Source: CAZVVT01 sp964630595
Lineage (GTDB): Bacteria; Chlamydiota; Chlamydiia; Chlamydiales; VFKH01
NCBI GenBank assembly: GCA_964630595.1
Contig: CAZVVT010000001.1
Location: 1-64,000, forward strand
Length of the DNA: 64,000 nt
Direction: 5' to 3'
Both the position numbers and the translations under genes were made by a program. The notes beneath the pieces were generated by a model, which was given only the letters and a program-made list of their open reading frames with translations, searched no databases and was not told where the DNA came from. Below, one piece after another: positions 42,428 to 51,700 of this stretch; position 1 is the stretch's first letter; each line of letters opens with the position of its first letter.

Positions 42428-43613
42428 GAGCTTGTGCAAACCGTGTTGCAAACGCCTCGCCATGGTAGGCGAGAGCGCGAATCATCTCTAACGCAACTGG
42501 AGTGTTAACTTGACGCAGGATTTGTTCCGTTCTTGCCAGAAGATGCTTGCCGTTGACGAGCAATTCCTCTGTTTGCAGCGCTTGCAGCTGGGCAATCACT
42601 GTCTGTAATCGACCGGGAAGAGCCATTATCGCTGCCCACTCTGCTCGAGCTTCATCTGTCTTAAAAGCATCCATTAAGGGTCTCAGCTCTTTTGCAATCT
42701 CTTCTCCATTCTCTGCAGAATCGGCCAAGTTACGCACAGTTGCAGGAAGATCATAGAGAAACGCCTTCACAACGGTAAAGGGGGCCGCTAAGATCACATC
42801 GATCACCCAAAACTTCGTTTCTTTCAATGCTTTGATGACACGATTTTCGACCACTTCTGCTTCTATAGGGTCTGCATCCGGCTCTGCCTCTGGCGCAACA
42901 GCTTCTACGCGTGCTATAGGAACGCGTACGACAATTTCCGGTGCAGGATCACTACCTACTGGAGAAGGCGGCGGCTCGCTAGCAATAGCTGCCGCTGCGG
43001 CATCAGAGAAACCGGCTGCAGCACCACCCGAGCTTCGCACAAGTCTTGGCGGAAAAGGCTTTCCGGGAAACAGGGGCGCATCTTTCGTACCCAGGCGCTC
43101 GAACATACCATTTAAGTAATAGAGTGTTCGCTTCAGTTGTTCTTCAGTAGCAGGATCGACCCTATCCACCAACGAACGTGCATTGGCTGCCACAGATCGA
43201 GCCAATTCAAGCTGTCTTTGAATCTCTGGCATGTTAATTCCGTCGATCAGTTGGTGTAGTTGCCCCGGGATGGCGCGGATAGCTGCAAACTGCGTACGGA
43301 AAGCGGGGCTCTGCAGCTCTGCAATCAACTGTCGTGCACCGATTCTGCCCTCTCCTGTGAGCTGCGACAATTGCGCACTGAGGCGATTCGAGGAAGAAAG
43401 AAGACGACCCGTGTCATAAAACATCCGCACCAAATAAAGAGGCCCAAGAAAAAGAATCTCCAGCCAGAGCTTCACAAACTCCCTGCTGCGCTGGAGCAGC
43501 GTAAGCTGCACTATAACAGGGCGGGGCGGGGCTGCAGGAGCTACAGCAACCGGCGAGGCCGAGACTGGTAAGGGGTTTGTTAATGGACTGGGAGCAGAAG
43601 CTGGTGTTGCCAT
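42387..43613 (-). CDS. unknown 408-residue protein with two homologous halves
   Basis: No family recognised. The chain is an internal duplication: residues about 40-195 and 260-408 align along their length, for example RTQFAAIRAIPGQLHQLI with RAEWAAIMALPGRLQTVI, and DAPLFPGKPFPPR with APSLPGKPVAPFR. Each half starts with a 20-residue hydrophobic or amphipathic segment (LEILFLGPLYLVRMFYD; VILAAPFTVVKAFLYD) followed by a long helical region. The N terminus (1-35) and the linker (about 195-260) are Pro/Ala-rich and acidic. The paired hydrophobic stretches could insert in a membrane, so an inclusion-membrane or lipid-binding effector is conceivable. It is convergent with menG and divergent from the HEAT gene (38 bases). 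Confidence 0.82.
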   Translation of the reverse strand: MATPASAPSPLTNPLPVSASPVAVAPAAPPRPVIVQLTLLQRSREFVKLWLEILFLGPLYLVRMFYDTGRLLSSSNRLSAQLSQLTGEGRIGARQLIAELQSPAFRTQFAAIRAIPGQLHQLIDGINMPEIQRQLELARSVAANARSLVDRVDPATEEQLKRTLYYLNGMFERLGTKDAPLFPGKPFPPRLVRSSGGAAAGFSDAAAAAIASEPPPSPVGSDPAPEIVVRVPIARVEAVAPEAEPDADPIEAEVVENRVIKALKETKFWVIDVILAAPFTVVKAFLYDLPATVRNLADSAENGEEIAKELRPLMDAFKTDEARAEWAAIMALPGRLQTVIAQLQALQTEELLVNGKHLLARTEQILRQVNTPVALEMIRALAYHGEAFATRFAQAPSLPGKPVAPFRA

Positions 43614-43651
43614 AGAAGGCAGGGTGCGCTATTTTTGTTAATCCTACATAA

Positions 43652-45295
43652 ATGTTTCGCATATTTGTTTTCTGCCTCCTTTCGTCTATCTGCACCGCCG
43701 CAGCCCCCCCTCACATCCTCGTGAAAATACGGCAAGGTGCTGTAAATAAGGGAGTTGCGCAATATCGAACGTGGGCGCAGCAAAACGGTCAGCACGATAT
43801 GGAGAGGCTGGCGCAGATGGCGGTGGCCATTATTGAGTGCGCCGCAAAGTGCGATACACCGGAGCAAAAGGCCCCGGCGCTCTGGGCGGCGGCCTTTTCG
43901 CAGAGCCCCAAATTGCTGCCGATCTTGGAGCGCAGCATGGCCGATCCCAACCCTATGCTGCAGCTGATGGCGCTCTACTTCCTTTCCACGGTGCCGGAAG
44001 ATCGTGCCACAGAAATCATGAAGCAAGGACTGATCTCCCCCTTCCTCGAGATTCGCTTCCAGGCCGCCATGGCACTCAAAACGCGCAAAGACCCCACCAT
44101 TATCGCCCAAGTCGAACAATGGGTCGAAGAGGTACCCCCGCCGCTGCGTTTTCTCTTCGTTCCCTTCTTTGCGAGCAGCGACGACCGCTTTGCCACAGGC
44201 TGGATGCGCCGTTTCTTGCATTCTGATGACCTCGGCGTGCGGCAGACAGCGCTTTTCGAAGCAATCGCTAATAACCGCGACGATCTCCTCCCGGAGATTC
44301 GCGAAATAGCGCGCACAGGCACTCCCAGTGAGCAGGAGATGGCCGCCATTGGTTTAGGCGCTTTGGGAGACACCGGCTCTACAGCCCTTCTGCAAGAGCT
44401 TCAAGAAAGCACATCCCCCTCTGTGCGCCTTGCCGCTTCGTACTCTTTGTGGAAATTTGGCGTTGCCGATGCTACGCAATCCATCGTTGCTGCCGCCAAA
44501 GCCCTTAATCCTTTTGCAATTCAGCTTCTTGGCGAAATGCGCCTGCAGCTTGATCTGCTTAGCACCTTAATGACTAGCGACAACCTCGACGTCCGCATGA
44601 ATGCAGCGCTGGCGCTCCTCAAAGCCAAAGATGCGCGTGCAATTCCAGGCACGCTCGAGCTACTCTCGCCTAAGTTGCGCAACTTATCTCTCATGCAAAC
44701 AACCTCTTCCGGAGGGGCTCTGAAGGCATGGACAGCCATCGCTAGCGTCAATGCAAAGGCAGGTCCCCTCGCGATGCTCAAATCCTTTAAGAGCAAACAG
44801 CAGATCGTCGCCGACGCCTATGAACTGCCCGCATCGGACTTTTTGGTCTTTGCGCGACAAGCACTCTTTCTCGATGACAAATCAGTCATTGAAACTACCA
44901 TCGACTATGTAAGTCAGCTGCAAAACGAAGAGGCCCGGATTGTACTGGAAGAGCAGCTCACTCGCCCGGGAGCTCCCACAGCGCGCACCTTTGCTACGCT
45001 AGCTCTCTACACAATGGATGCCGGCGATGAGGCCGCCTCTTGTGTACGTAACTGGCTCATCGAGATGAAGCAGATTCCGATGATTTCCGTAGCTCTTCCC
45101 ACGCTCAAAACAGATCGTGAGAGCTTTTTTCAGATGACGCGCATGGAAAGCAGCCAGCTGCTTTTGTCGGCGATGGAGGCTATGGCGAGCAAACATGACA
45201 CCAAAGCCATCGACAACGTACTCATTGCACTCGAGACGGGCAATCCTGCCAACCGCCCCTTCCTTGCCAGCCTTCTCTTGAGGCTGAGTGAATGA
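43652..45295 (+). CDS. secreted HEAT-repeat protein
   Basis: 547 residues with an N-terminal signal peptide (MFRIFVFCLLSSICTAAA). The mature part is helical with HEAT-like repeats from about residue 90: PMLQLMALYFLSTV, LEIRFQAAMAL, LGVRQTALFEAI, EQEMAAIGLGALGD, PSVRLAASYSLWKFG and LDVRMNAALALLKA are successive repeat helices spaced roughly 31-45 residues. HEAT proteins act as scaffolds. It overlaps the following LptD-like gene by 4 bases, so a joint role in envelope assembly is plausible but inferred. A similar HEAT protein next to an OM protein exists in other chlamydiae as far as I recall. Confidence 0.83.
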   Translation: MFRIFVFCLLSSICTAAAPPHILVKIRQGAVNKGVAQYRTWAQQNGQHDMERLAQMAVAIIECAAKCDTPEQKAPALWAAAFSQSPKLLPILERSMADPNPMLQLMALYFLSTVPEDRATEIMKQGLISPFLEIRFQAAMALKTRKDPTIIAQVEQWVEEVPPPLRFLFVPFFASSDDRFATGWMRRFLHSDDLGVRQTALFEAIANNRDDLLPEIREIARTGTPSEQEMAAIGLGALGDTGSTALLQELQESTSPSVRLAASYSLWKFGVADATQSIVAAAKALNPFAIQLLGEMRLQLDLLSTLMTSDNLDVRMNAALALLKAKDARAIPGTLELLSPKLRNLSLMQTTSSGGALKAWTAIASVNAKAGPLAMLKSFKSKQQIVADAYELPASDFLVFARQALFLDDKSVIETTIDYVSQLQNEEARIVLEEQLTRPGAPTARTFATLALYTMDAGDEAASCVRNWLIEMKQIPMISVALPTLKTDRESFFQMTRMESSQLLLSAMEAMASKHDTKAIDNVLIALETGNPANRPFLASLLLRLSE

Positions 45296-47313
45296 AGAAG
45301 CTTGCCCTCTGCCTGCTCTTGCCTCTTCTTCTCCAGGCTAAGGTAGAGCTCTATTTGCGCGACGCGCGATTTGCACAGGGCGTTGTGCGCACTGTTAGCG
45401 GCGGCGTTATCCAAGACTCCCACATCCGCATTCAAGCGCAGCAGCTCAGCTACCAAAAGACCGACAAAGCAGAATCTGTTTCTGCCCAAGGCAACCTTTT
45501 AGTGCTCATCGACAAACGGATTCTCACAGGCCGGTCTCTCGACTACGACTTTGTGAAGGGGTGCGGTATTGTCCACCAACCTCTGCTCTCCAGCGACGGG
45601 TTTGTGATTTCCGGGCAGTACCTTTTACTCGAAAACGACGGTGCTCTCGTCGTGGTGAATGGATCGGTTTATCCCTCTACCGACATCAATGCTGCAGTGA
45701 GCTTTGAGCGTTTGCGGCTACAGCGCGGCAACGAGGTACATGCACGTCGCCTCTCCATCCGCCTCTTTGATAAAACCATCTTTGCCATGGAGAACTTCCG
45801 CACAACGCTCGACGCTCTCTCCGATCTGCCCGTCCAGTTTCGTTTCAGCTTCAGCGGCTACGAAAAGAGCCGCGCCATGGTGCGTTGGCGCCTCTTCAGA
45901 AACGACGTCTTCGCCGCTTTTCTGCGCGCCGACTGGATTCTGCAACGAGGGCTAGGGGGCGGTTTAGACACCTGCTACCACGACGGCAGGCGAGTTTTTG
46001 ACACGAAGAGCTTTATCATCCACGACCGCTCTTGGGACGACCCGGAAACGCGCACGCGCTTTCGCTATCAAGGGGTGTGGAGCGAAAAACACCACAAGCT
46101 CAATCTGCACGCCAGCTACGACTGGCTTTCCGACGTGGAGATGGCCTCTAACTATAGTGGGAAGGACTTCGAGCTGCCCACGGCACAGCTCACCCATTTT
46201 GGCGCTGACTACAAAGAGCAGAACTGGCTGGCTGACTTTCGCGTTTTGACGCGCATCAATGATTTCCAAACGGTGAACCAGCAGCTGCCCGGCTTCGTCT
46301 TTAGCTGGCGCCCCTTCCAGCTAGGGCCTACGGGCATTTTGTGCGACAACCGCCTCAAGCTTGCCTACTACAACTACGCTTATGCGAAGGGAACTCCCGG
46401 CGTTTCGGACTTTGATGCCGCGCGCCTGCAGCAGACCTGCCGCGCATGGCGCCCCTCTCTCTTCGGTCCTGTTCTTGTCACTCCGGAAGTAGGCTCCAAC
46501 GTGATCTACTACAGCAATAGCACAGCTGGAGGCAGTAAAATGCAGGCCATTGCCTTTCTTGGCATGGAGAGCAGTCTGCCGCTGCATCGCTCGAACTCTT
46601 GGTGTCTGCATACGGTAGAGCCCTATATGCGCTATCGATTCTATTCACGCCCTACCGCTGACTTTAGAGAAACCTATATCTTCAGCATCGATGACGGCTA
46701 CGCACCCATGAGCGCTCTCACTCTCGGCGCTCGCCAAAGCTTTTTCTGGGGCAACGCCTGCTTTGCCCGTCCCCTCTTCGCCGATCTTTGGGCCCATGCT
46801 TTCATGGATAACAAGACGCTGCAAAAAAACGTGCCTCGCGTCTACGGATCGCTGCAATGGAAACCCTTCGACAATGTAGAAACCCGCTTTGAAGGTGCCT
46901 GGAACCGCGAAACCAATAGCTTTGATTACACGAATTTAGGTGTGGGCTGGACGATCTCGCGCAATTTGGCCGCCTCGGTAGATGTCCTGCGCCGCGGCGA
47001 ACGCGCCTGGCGCAAAGCCAACCCCGACAACTTCTTTATGGACTTGGCACAGCCCGAATCGACCTTAACGGGCTCTCTCGCCTCGGACCGCCGAAAAACC
47101 CTCCTCACGAACGTTTTTTGGCGCTTCCACCCCGACTGGACGGGCCAATTCCAAACCCATACAGGCTGGGGTAGACCAAACGAACCCGCTTATAACGAGT
47201 ATAAGCTGCAAGCCACGACTGTGATCTTTGGTAACTGGCGTTTAAGCGTCTCCTACGAACGCCGAGAGATCGAAGATCGCTGGGCTATCGGCTTACGCAT
47301 GATTCCTTACTAA
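45292..47313 (+). CDS. LptD/OstA-like outer-membrane beta barrel
   Basis: 673 residues with signal peptide (MKKLALCLLLPLLLQA). The N-terminal 150 residues resemble the OstA/LptA jellyroll (RIQAQQLSYQK, VSAQGNLLVLIDKR, LTGRSLDYDF), and the rest alternates hydrophobic and polar residues with many aromatic girdle positions and a closing strand SVSYERREIEDRWAIGLRMIPY. This arrangement is that of LptD, which inserts LPS in the outer leaflet. The intermolecular Cys pattern of E. coli LptD is not evident. The overlap with the HEAT gene suggests they function together. Alternative: a general porin-like OM protein. Confidence 0.6.
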   Translation: MKKLALCLLLPLLLQAKVELYLRDARFAQGVVRTVSGGVIQDSHIRIQAQQLSYQKTDKAESVSAQGNLLVLIDKRILTGRSLDYDFVKGCGIVHQPLLSSDGFVISGQYLLLENDGALVVVNGSVYPSTDINAAVSFERLRLQRGNEVHARRLSIRLFDKTIFAMENFRTTLDALSDLPVQFRFSFSGYEKSRAMVRWRLFRNDVFAAFLRADWILQRGLGGGLDTCYHDGRRVFDTKSFIIHDRSWDDPETRTRFRYQGVWSEKHHKLNLHASYDWLSDVEMASNYSGKDFELPTAQLTHFGADYKEQNWLADFRVLTRINDFQTVNQQLPGFVFSWRPFQLGPTGILCDNRLKLAYYNYAYAKGTPGVSDFDAARLQQTCRAWRPSLFGPVLVTPEVGSNVIYYSNSTAGGSKMQAIAFLGMESSLPLHRSNSWCLHTVEPYMRYRFYSRPTADFRETYIFSIDDGYAPMSALTLGARQSFFWGNACFARPLFADLWAHAFMDNKTLQKNVPRVYGSLQWKPFDNVETRFEGAWNRETNSFDYTNLGVGWTISRNLAASVDVLRRGERAWRKANPDNFFMDLAQPESTLTGSLASDRRKTLLTNVFWRFHPDWTGQFQTHTGWGRPNEPAYNEYKLQATTVIFGNWRLSVSYERREIEDRWAIGLRMIPY

Positions 47314-48744
47314 TTAAGACAGGTCGAGCTGCGAAGGATCAAGGTGTTGCTTGCCGTAGGCGAGCCACACCTTTTTGTCCTTGAACTGCTGCCAGAGGTC
47401 TTTATCGATATGCCCCTCGACGCACATGTTGTCCATAATGGACAGTGCCTGTGAGAGGGGCATCGGTTTTTTATAGGGACGATCAGGAGCTGTCAAAGCT
47501 TCGAAGATGTCTGCTATCGCCAAGATCTTTGCACGCGGTGACATTTGCTCGCCTGTAAGGCCGCGCGGATAGCCTTTGCCATCAATGCGTTCATGATGAC
47601 TGCCGGCAATCTCCGTCACATTGCGCAGATACTTCGGATAGGGAATTTTGCTGAGCATGCGAATGGTCATCGCGGCATGGTTCTGGATGATCTGACGCTC
47701 ATCATCGGTCAGCGTGCCCTTGATGATCTTGAGGTTCAGCACCTCGTCATCGGTCAGCAAGAACTGCCGCTGCCCCTCCATGTCGGTCCAGGTAATCTGC
47801 GCAAGGCGATCCACATGCGCCAAATCCTCTTCCGACATCGTCTCTTTGCCCTCATTGGTCTCTTTAATGAAAGCGTATTCTTGGAGCAACTCTTGCCGCG
47901 CATCCTGGCCTTTGAGCAACCGGTCGCGGTAGACGATTTCTAAGTGCGCTTTCACCAGCGTCAATCGGTCAATGATGGTCTGTAGCTTCTTCCCCTTCTC
48001 CACCACATAGACCGGAGTTGTGACCTTGCCACAATCGTGCAGCAAGGCTGCAATATCGAGCTCGTACAGCTCATCTTCTGTGATGTGATACTTTTCCCTC
48101 GCCGACTCTGCGAGCATGCGTGCAATGATGGGCACGCGCTTACAGTGACGTCCCGTCACGGGAGACTTTTCATCAATGGCCTCCGCAATCACGCGGGTGA
48201 GCGACTCAAACATTTCTTTCAGCCCGGCGATCAGCTGTTGGTTAGTGAGCGCCACAGCGGCAAGCGAAGCCAGCGCCTCCACCAGCTGCTGCGCTTCTAC
48301 AGAAAAGGTCCCCTCTTTCGCATTGATCAGCTGCAGCACACCAATCACATCATCTTCATGGTTGATCAAAGGAACGGTGAGAAATGACTTGGAGTGGTAG
48401 CCGCTCTTGGCATCAAATTCGCGCGTGCCGGAAAGGTCAAATCCCTTCTCGGTATAGGCATCGTGAATATTGACCGTCTTGCGATGGACCACTGCATAGG
48501 CCACCACGGTCTTCTCGTTGTTTTTGGGGATATCGGGCAGCTTGGCCGCCTCCATCTTTAGCGTGCGGTTCAGCACAATCTCAAAGTGCAGCATGTCGCC
48601 ATGCACCAAGTAGAGCGTCCCCCCATCGGCTTGGCCTAAGTCGAGGGCCCCCTGGACAATCAGGTTGAGCAGCTGGGAGCGATCCCGCTGCGCGGACAGG
48701 GCCACAGCAATCTCTAAAAGACGCGAAAGAACAGGCTCTGCCAT
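47314..48744 (-). CDS. GAF and HD-GYP domain protein (putative cyclic-di-GMP phosphodiesterase)
   Basis: 476 residues: an N-terminal GAF sensor domain (about 8-165; GGTLYLVHGDMLHFEIV, FLTVPLINHEDDVIGVLQLIN) and a C-terminal HD-GYP hydrolase (about 180-450). Metal and signature motifs: TGRHCKRV, LLHDCGKV (HD), then a long helical insertion (about 245-335), and SHHERIDGKGYPRGL with the GYP triplet and ADIFEALTAPDRPYKKP. All HD-GYP hallmarks are intact, so cyclic-dinucleotide hydrolysis is likely. No GGDEF synthase is in the window. It is divergent from uvrA (about 45 bases) and convergent with the LptD-like gene with no gap. Confidence 0.9.
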   Translation of the reverse strand: MAEPVLSRLLEIAVALSAQRDRSQLLNLIVQGALDLGQADGGTLYLVHGDMLHFEIVLNRTLKMEAAKLPDIPKNNEKTVVAYAVVHRKTVNIHDAYTEKGFDLSGTREFDAKSGYHSKSFLTVPLINHEDDVIGVLQLINAKEGTFSVEAQQLVEALASLAAVALTNQQLIAGLKEMFESLTRVIAEAIDEKSPVTGRHCKRVPIIARMLAESAREKYHITEDELYELDIAALLHDCGKVTTPVYVVEKGKKLQTIIDRLTLVKAHLEIVYRDRLLKGQDARQELLQEYAFIKETNEGKETMSEEDLAHVDRLAQITWTDMEGQRQFLLTDDEVLNLKIIKGTLTDDERQIIQNHAAMTIRMLSKIPYPKYLRNVTEIAGSHHERIDGKGYPRGLTGEQMSPRAKILAIADIFEALTAPDRPYKKPMPLSQALSIMDNMCVEGHIDKDLWQQFKDKKVWLAYGKQHLDPSQLDLS

Positions 48745-48787
48745 ACCTTTCGGACCATACCCGAAACTCCGGTTTGTAGTATACTAG

Positions 48788-51700
48788 GTGGTCATGCCAG
48801 GCGACATTTTCCTCAAAGACGCGGAGGAGAACAATCTCAAAAAAATCAGCCTCAAGATCCCCTCCGGGCGCTTTGTCGTCATCACGGGGGTCTCCGGCTC
48901 CGGCAAGTCAAGCCTTGCCTTTGACACCCTCTATGCAGAGGGGCAGCGCCGCTATGTCGAATCCCTCTCCGCCTTTGCTCGCAGGCGCCTAGGCCCCGTC
49001 CACAAACCGCTGTTGGGCGCTGCCGAAAACCTGACCCCCACCATCTCCATCGAGCAGAAGACCGTCAGTAAAAACCCCCGCTCCACGGTGGGAACCATCA
49101 CGGAAATCTACGACTACCTGCGCGTTCTCTTTGCGCGCGCGGCAACGCCCTGCTGCCCGGTGAGCGGCAAGGCGCTGGCCTGCCAAAGCAAAGAGGCGAT
49201 CTTCCGCCATATTTTAGAGCAGTGGGAGGGGCGCAATATCATCTTACTCGCCCCTTTAGCGAAAAATAAGAAGGGCGAGTTCCAAGACCTCTTCGAACAC
49301 CTACTCAAGCGCGGATTTTTGCGCGCACGCGTAGATGGCCAGCTACGCGAAGTCGATCCTGCGCCCAAACTCGACAAATCCAAGACACACACCATTGAGC
49401 TCGCTGTCGATCGTCTGACGGTCTCCCTTGCAGAAAACAAGCGGTTGATGGAATCGATCGAAGTGGCTCTCAAAGAGGGCGGCGGCGTCTTTTCCCTACT
49501 GAGCGATGATGAAGAACAGCTCTTTTCAACGGAAGGGTATAGCGAAGCAACAGGCCTTTCCTATTCGCCTCTTGAACCCAGCGATTTCTCTTTTAATGCT
49601 CCTCAAGGGATGTGTGAGGCGTGCAAAGGTTTGGGCAAACGCAGAGATTTCGATCTCGACAAGATCATCGATCCAGAAAAAAGCATTGCCGAGGACTGCT
49701 TTTCGGTGGGTTCTTCATACTCAACAGTGCGGCATAAAAACATCTACGACAACTTAGCCAAGTTGTACAAATTCTCTGTACAGACGCCGTGGAAAAAGCT
49801 CTCCGCTGATGCCAAAGAGATCATTCTTCATGGCAACAACCAAAAGTGGACGGCGATGCGCTTTGTTCATCCCGAATCGCGCAAGCGGTGGACGGAGTAT
49901 GTTGCTTGGCGCGGTGTTCTGCACGAAGCCATGCAGCGCTATGTCGACTCGACCAGCGACTTCTACAAGCAGCACATCGAGGTCTACATGCACCTGGGCG
50001 TCTGCAACCTCTGCCACGGCGGCCGTCTCAAAGCATACCCTCTGGCAGCGCTCTATGAGGGCAAACGCATCCATGAAGTCGTTACTCTACCCTTAAGCGA
50101 CGCTCTCTCTTTCTTCGCCAAAATCCGCCCCCAACCCATCGCAGAAGAGCCGGTGCGCGAAATCTTGCTCCGCCTGCGCTATTTGGTGGACGTAGGCCTT
50201 GATTACCTCTCGCTAGAGCGTGAATCTCCCTCGCTCTCCGGCGGAGAGGCACAGCGCGTGCGTTTAGCCGCACTGATCGGTTCAGGCTTAGTCGGCGTGA
50301 CCTATATCCTCGACGAGCCCACCATTGGTCTCCACCCCCGCGATAATGGCAAACTGATCGCCACCCTGCGCCGCCTGCAGGCGCTGGGCAACACCGTTGT
50401 TGTCGTAGAACATGACGAGGAGATGATCCTCAACGCCGACCATCTGATCGACATCGGCCCAGGAGCGGGTAAGGAGGGAGGTCATCTCCTCTACCAAGGC
50501 TCTCCGGCCAAGCTGAAAAACACCCTCACAGCGGACTACATCTCCGGCAAGAAAAAGATCTTGGGCAGCGCTCACCGCAAAGCGCAAGGTTTTCTCTCCA
50601 TCGCCGATTGCACGCACAATAATTTGAAAAAAGTGACCGTGACAGTACCGATCGGTTGTTTTGTTGCCGTCACAGGCGTGTCCGGTTCGGGCAAATCCTC
50701 TCTTGTTGTGGAGACGCTCTTCCCCGCGCTCTCCAATCTGCTCATGAAGAGCACTCTTGACTGCGGAGCTCATGGAGCCATTACTGGCCTAGAGCATCTC
50801 GACAAGATCATTTTGATCGACCAATCCCCTATTGGGCGCATTCCTCGATCCAATCCAGCCACCTACATCAAACTCTTCGACGACATTCGCGACCTTTTCT
50901 GCCAAATGCCCGAGTCCAAGGCGCGCGGTTGGTCGCCGGGCCGCTTCAGCTTCAACGTGAAAGAGGGCAGCTGCCCTACGTGCGAAGGGATGGGGCAAAC
51001 ACGCGTCGACATGGACTTCCTGGAAGAGCAGTGGGTTACTTGCGAAACCTGTCATGGCAAGCGGTTTGACGAAGAGACCCTTTCGGTGCGCTACAAAGAC
51101 CACTCCATCGCCGATGTGCTCAACATGAGCATCGATGAGGCCAGCGTCTTTTTCGATGCACAGCCCATCATCCGCAAAAAACTGGAGTTGCTGCAGCGCG
51201 TCGGGCTAGGTTACATGCGCATCGGACAACCCTCCACAACCCTCTCTGGAGGCGAAGCCCAGCGCATTAAGCTCGCCAAAGAGCTCGTACGCCCCGCCAG
51301 CGGACGCACTCTCTACATTTTGGATGAGCCCACCACGGGTCTTCACTTCCATGACACCGATCAGCTGCTGCACGTTCTTCATGTTCTTGTCGATCGCGGC
51401 AACACGGTACTTGTTATCGAACACAACATGGACGTGGTGCGCTCTGCCGACTGGAACATTGAGCTCGGTCCCGATGGCGGTGCGCGCGGCGGCAAGATCC
51501 TCTACTCCGGCATCCCTAAAGTACCTGCCACGCATGCACAGCCCGCCGTCCTACCACGCGACCTTCCTGAGACAACGCACATCACCATCAAAGGTGCACG
51601 TCAACACAACCTCAAAAATATCTCGCTCACACTGCCTCGTGGAGCCATTACAGTCATCACAGGCCCTTCCGGCAGCGGAAAGTCTTCTCTCGCCTTCGAC

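Noticed and set aside
43414..44221. Minus-strand frames overlapping the start of the HEAT-repeat gene
   Set aside because: They cross the divergent promoter region and lie antisense to a gene with signal peptide and regular HEAT repeats.
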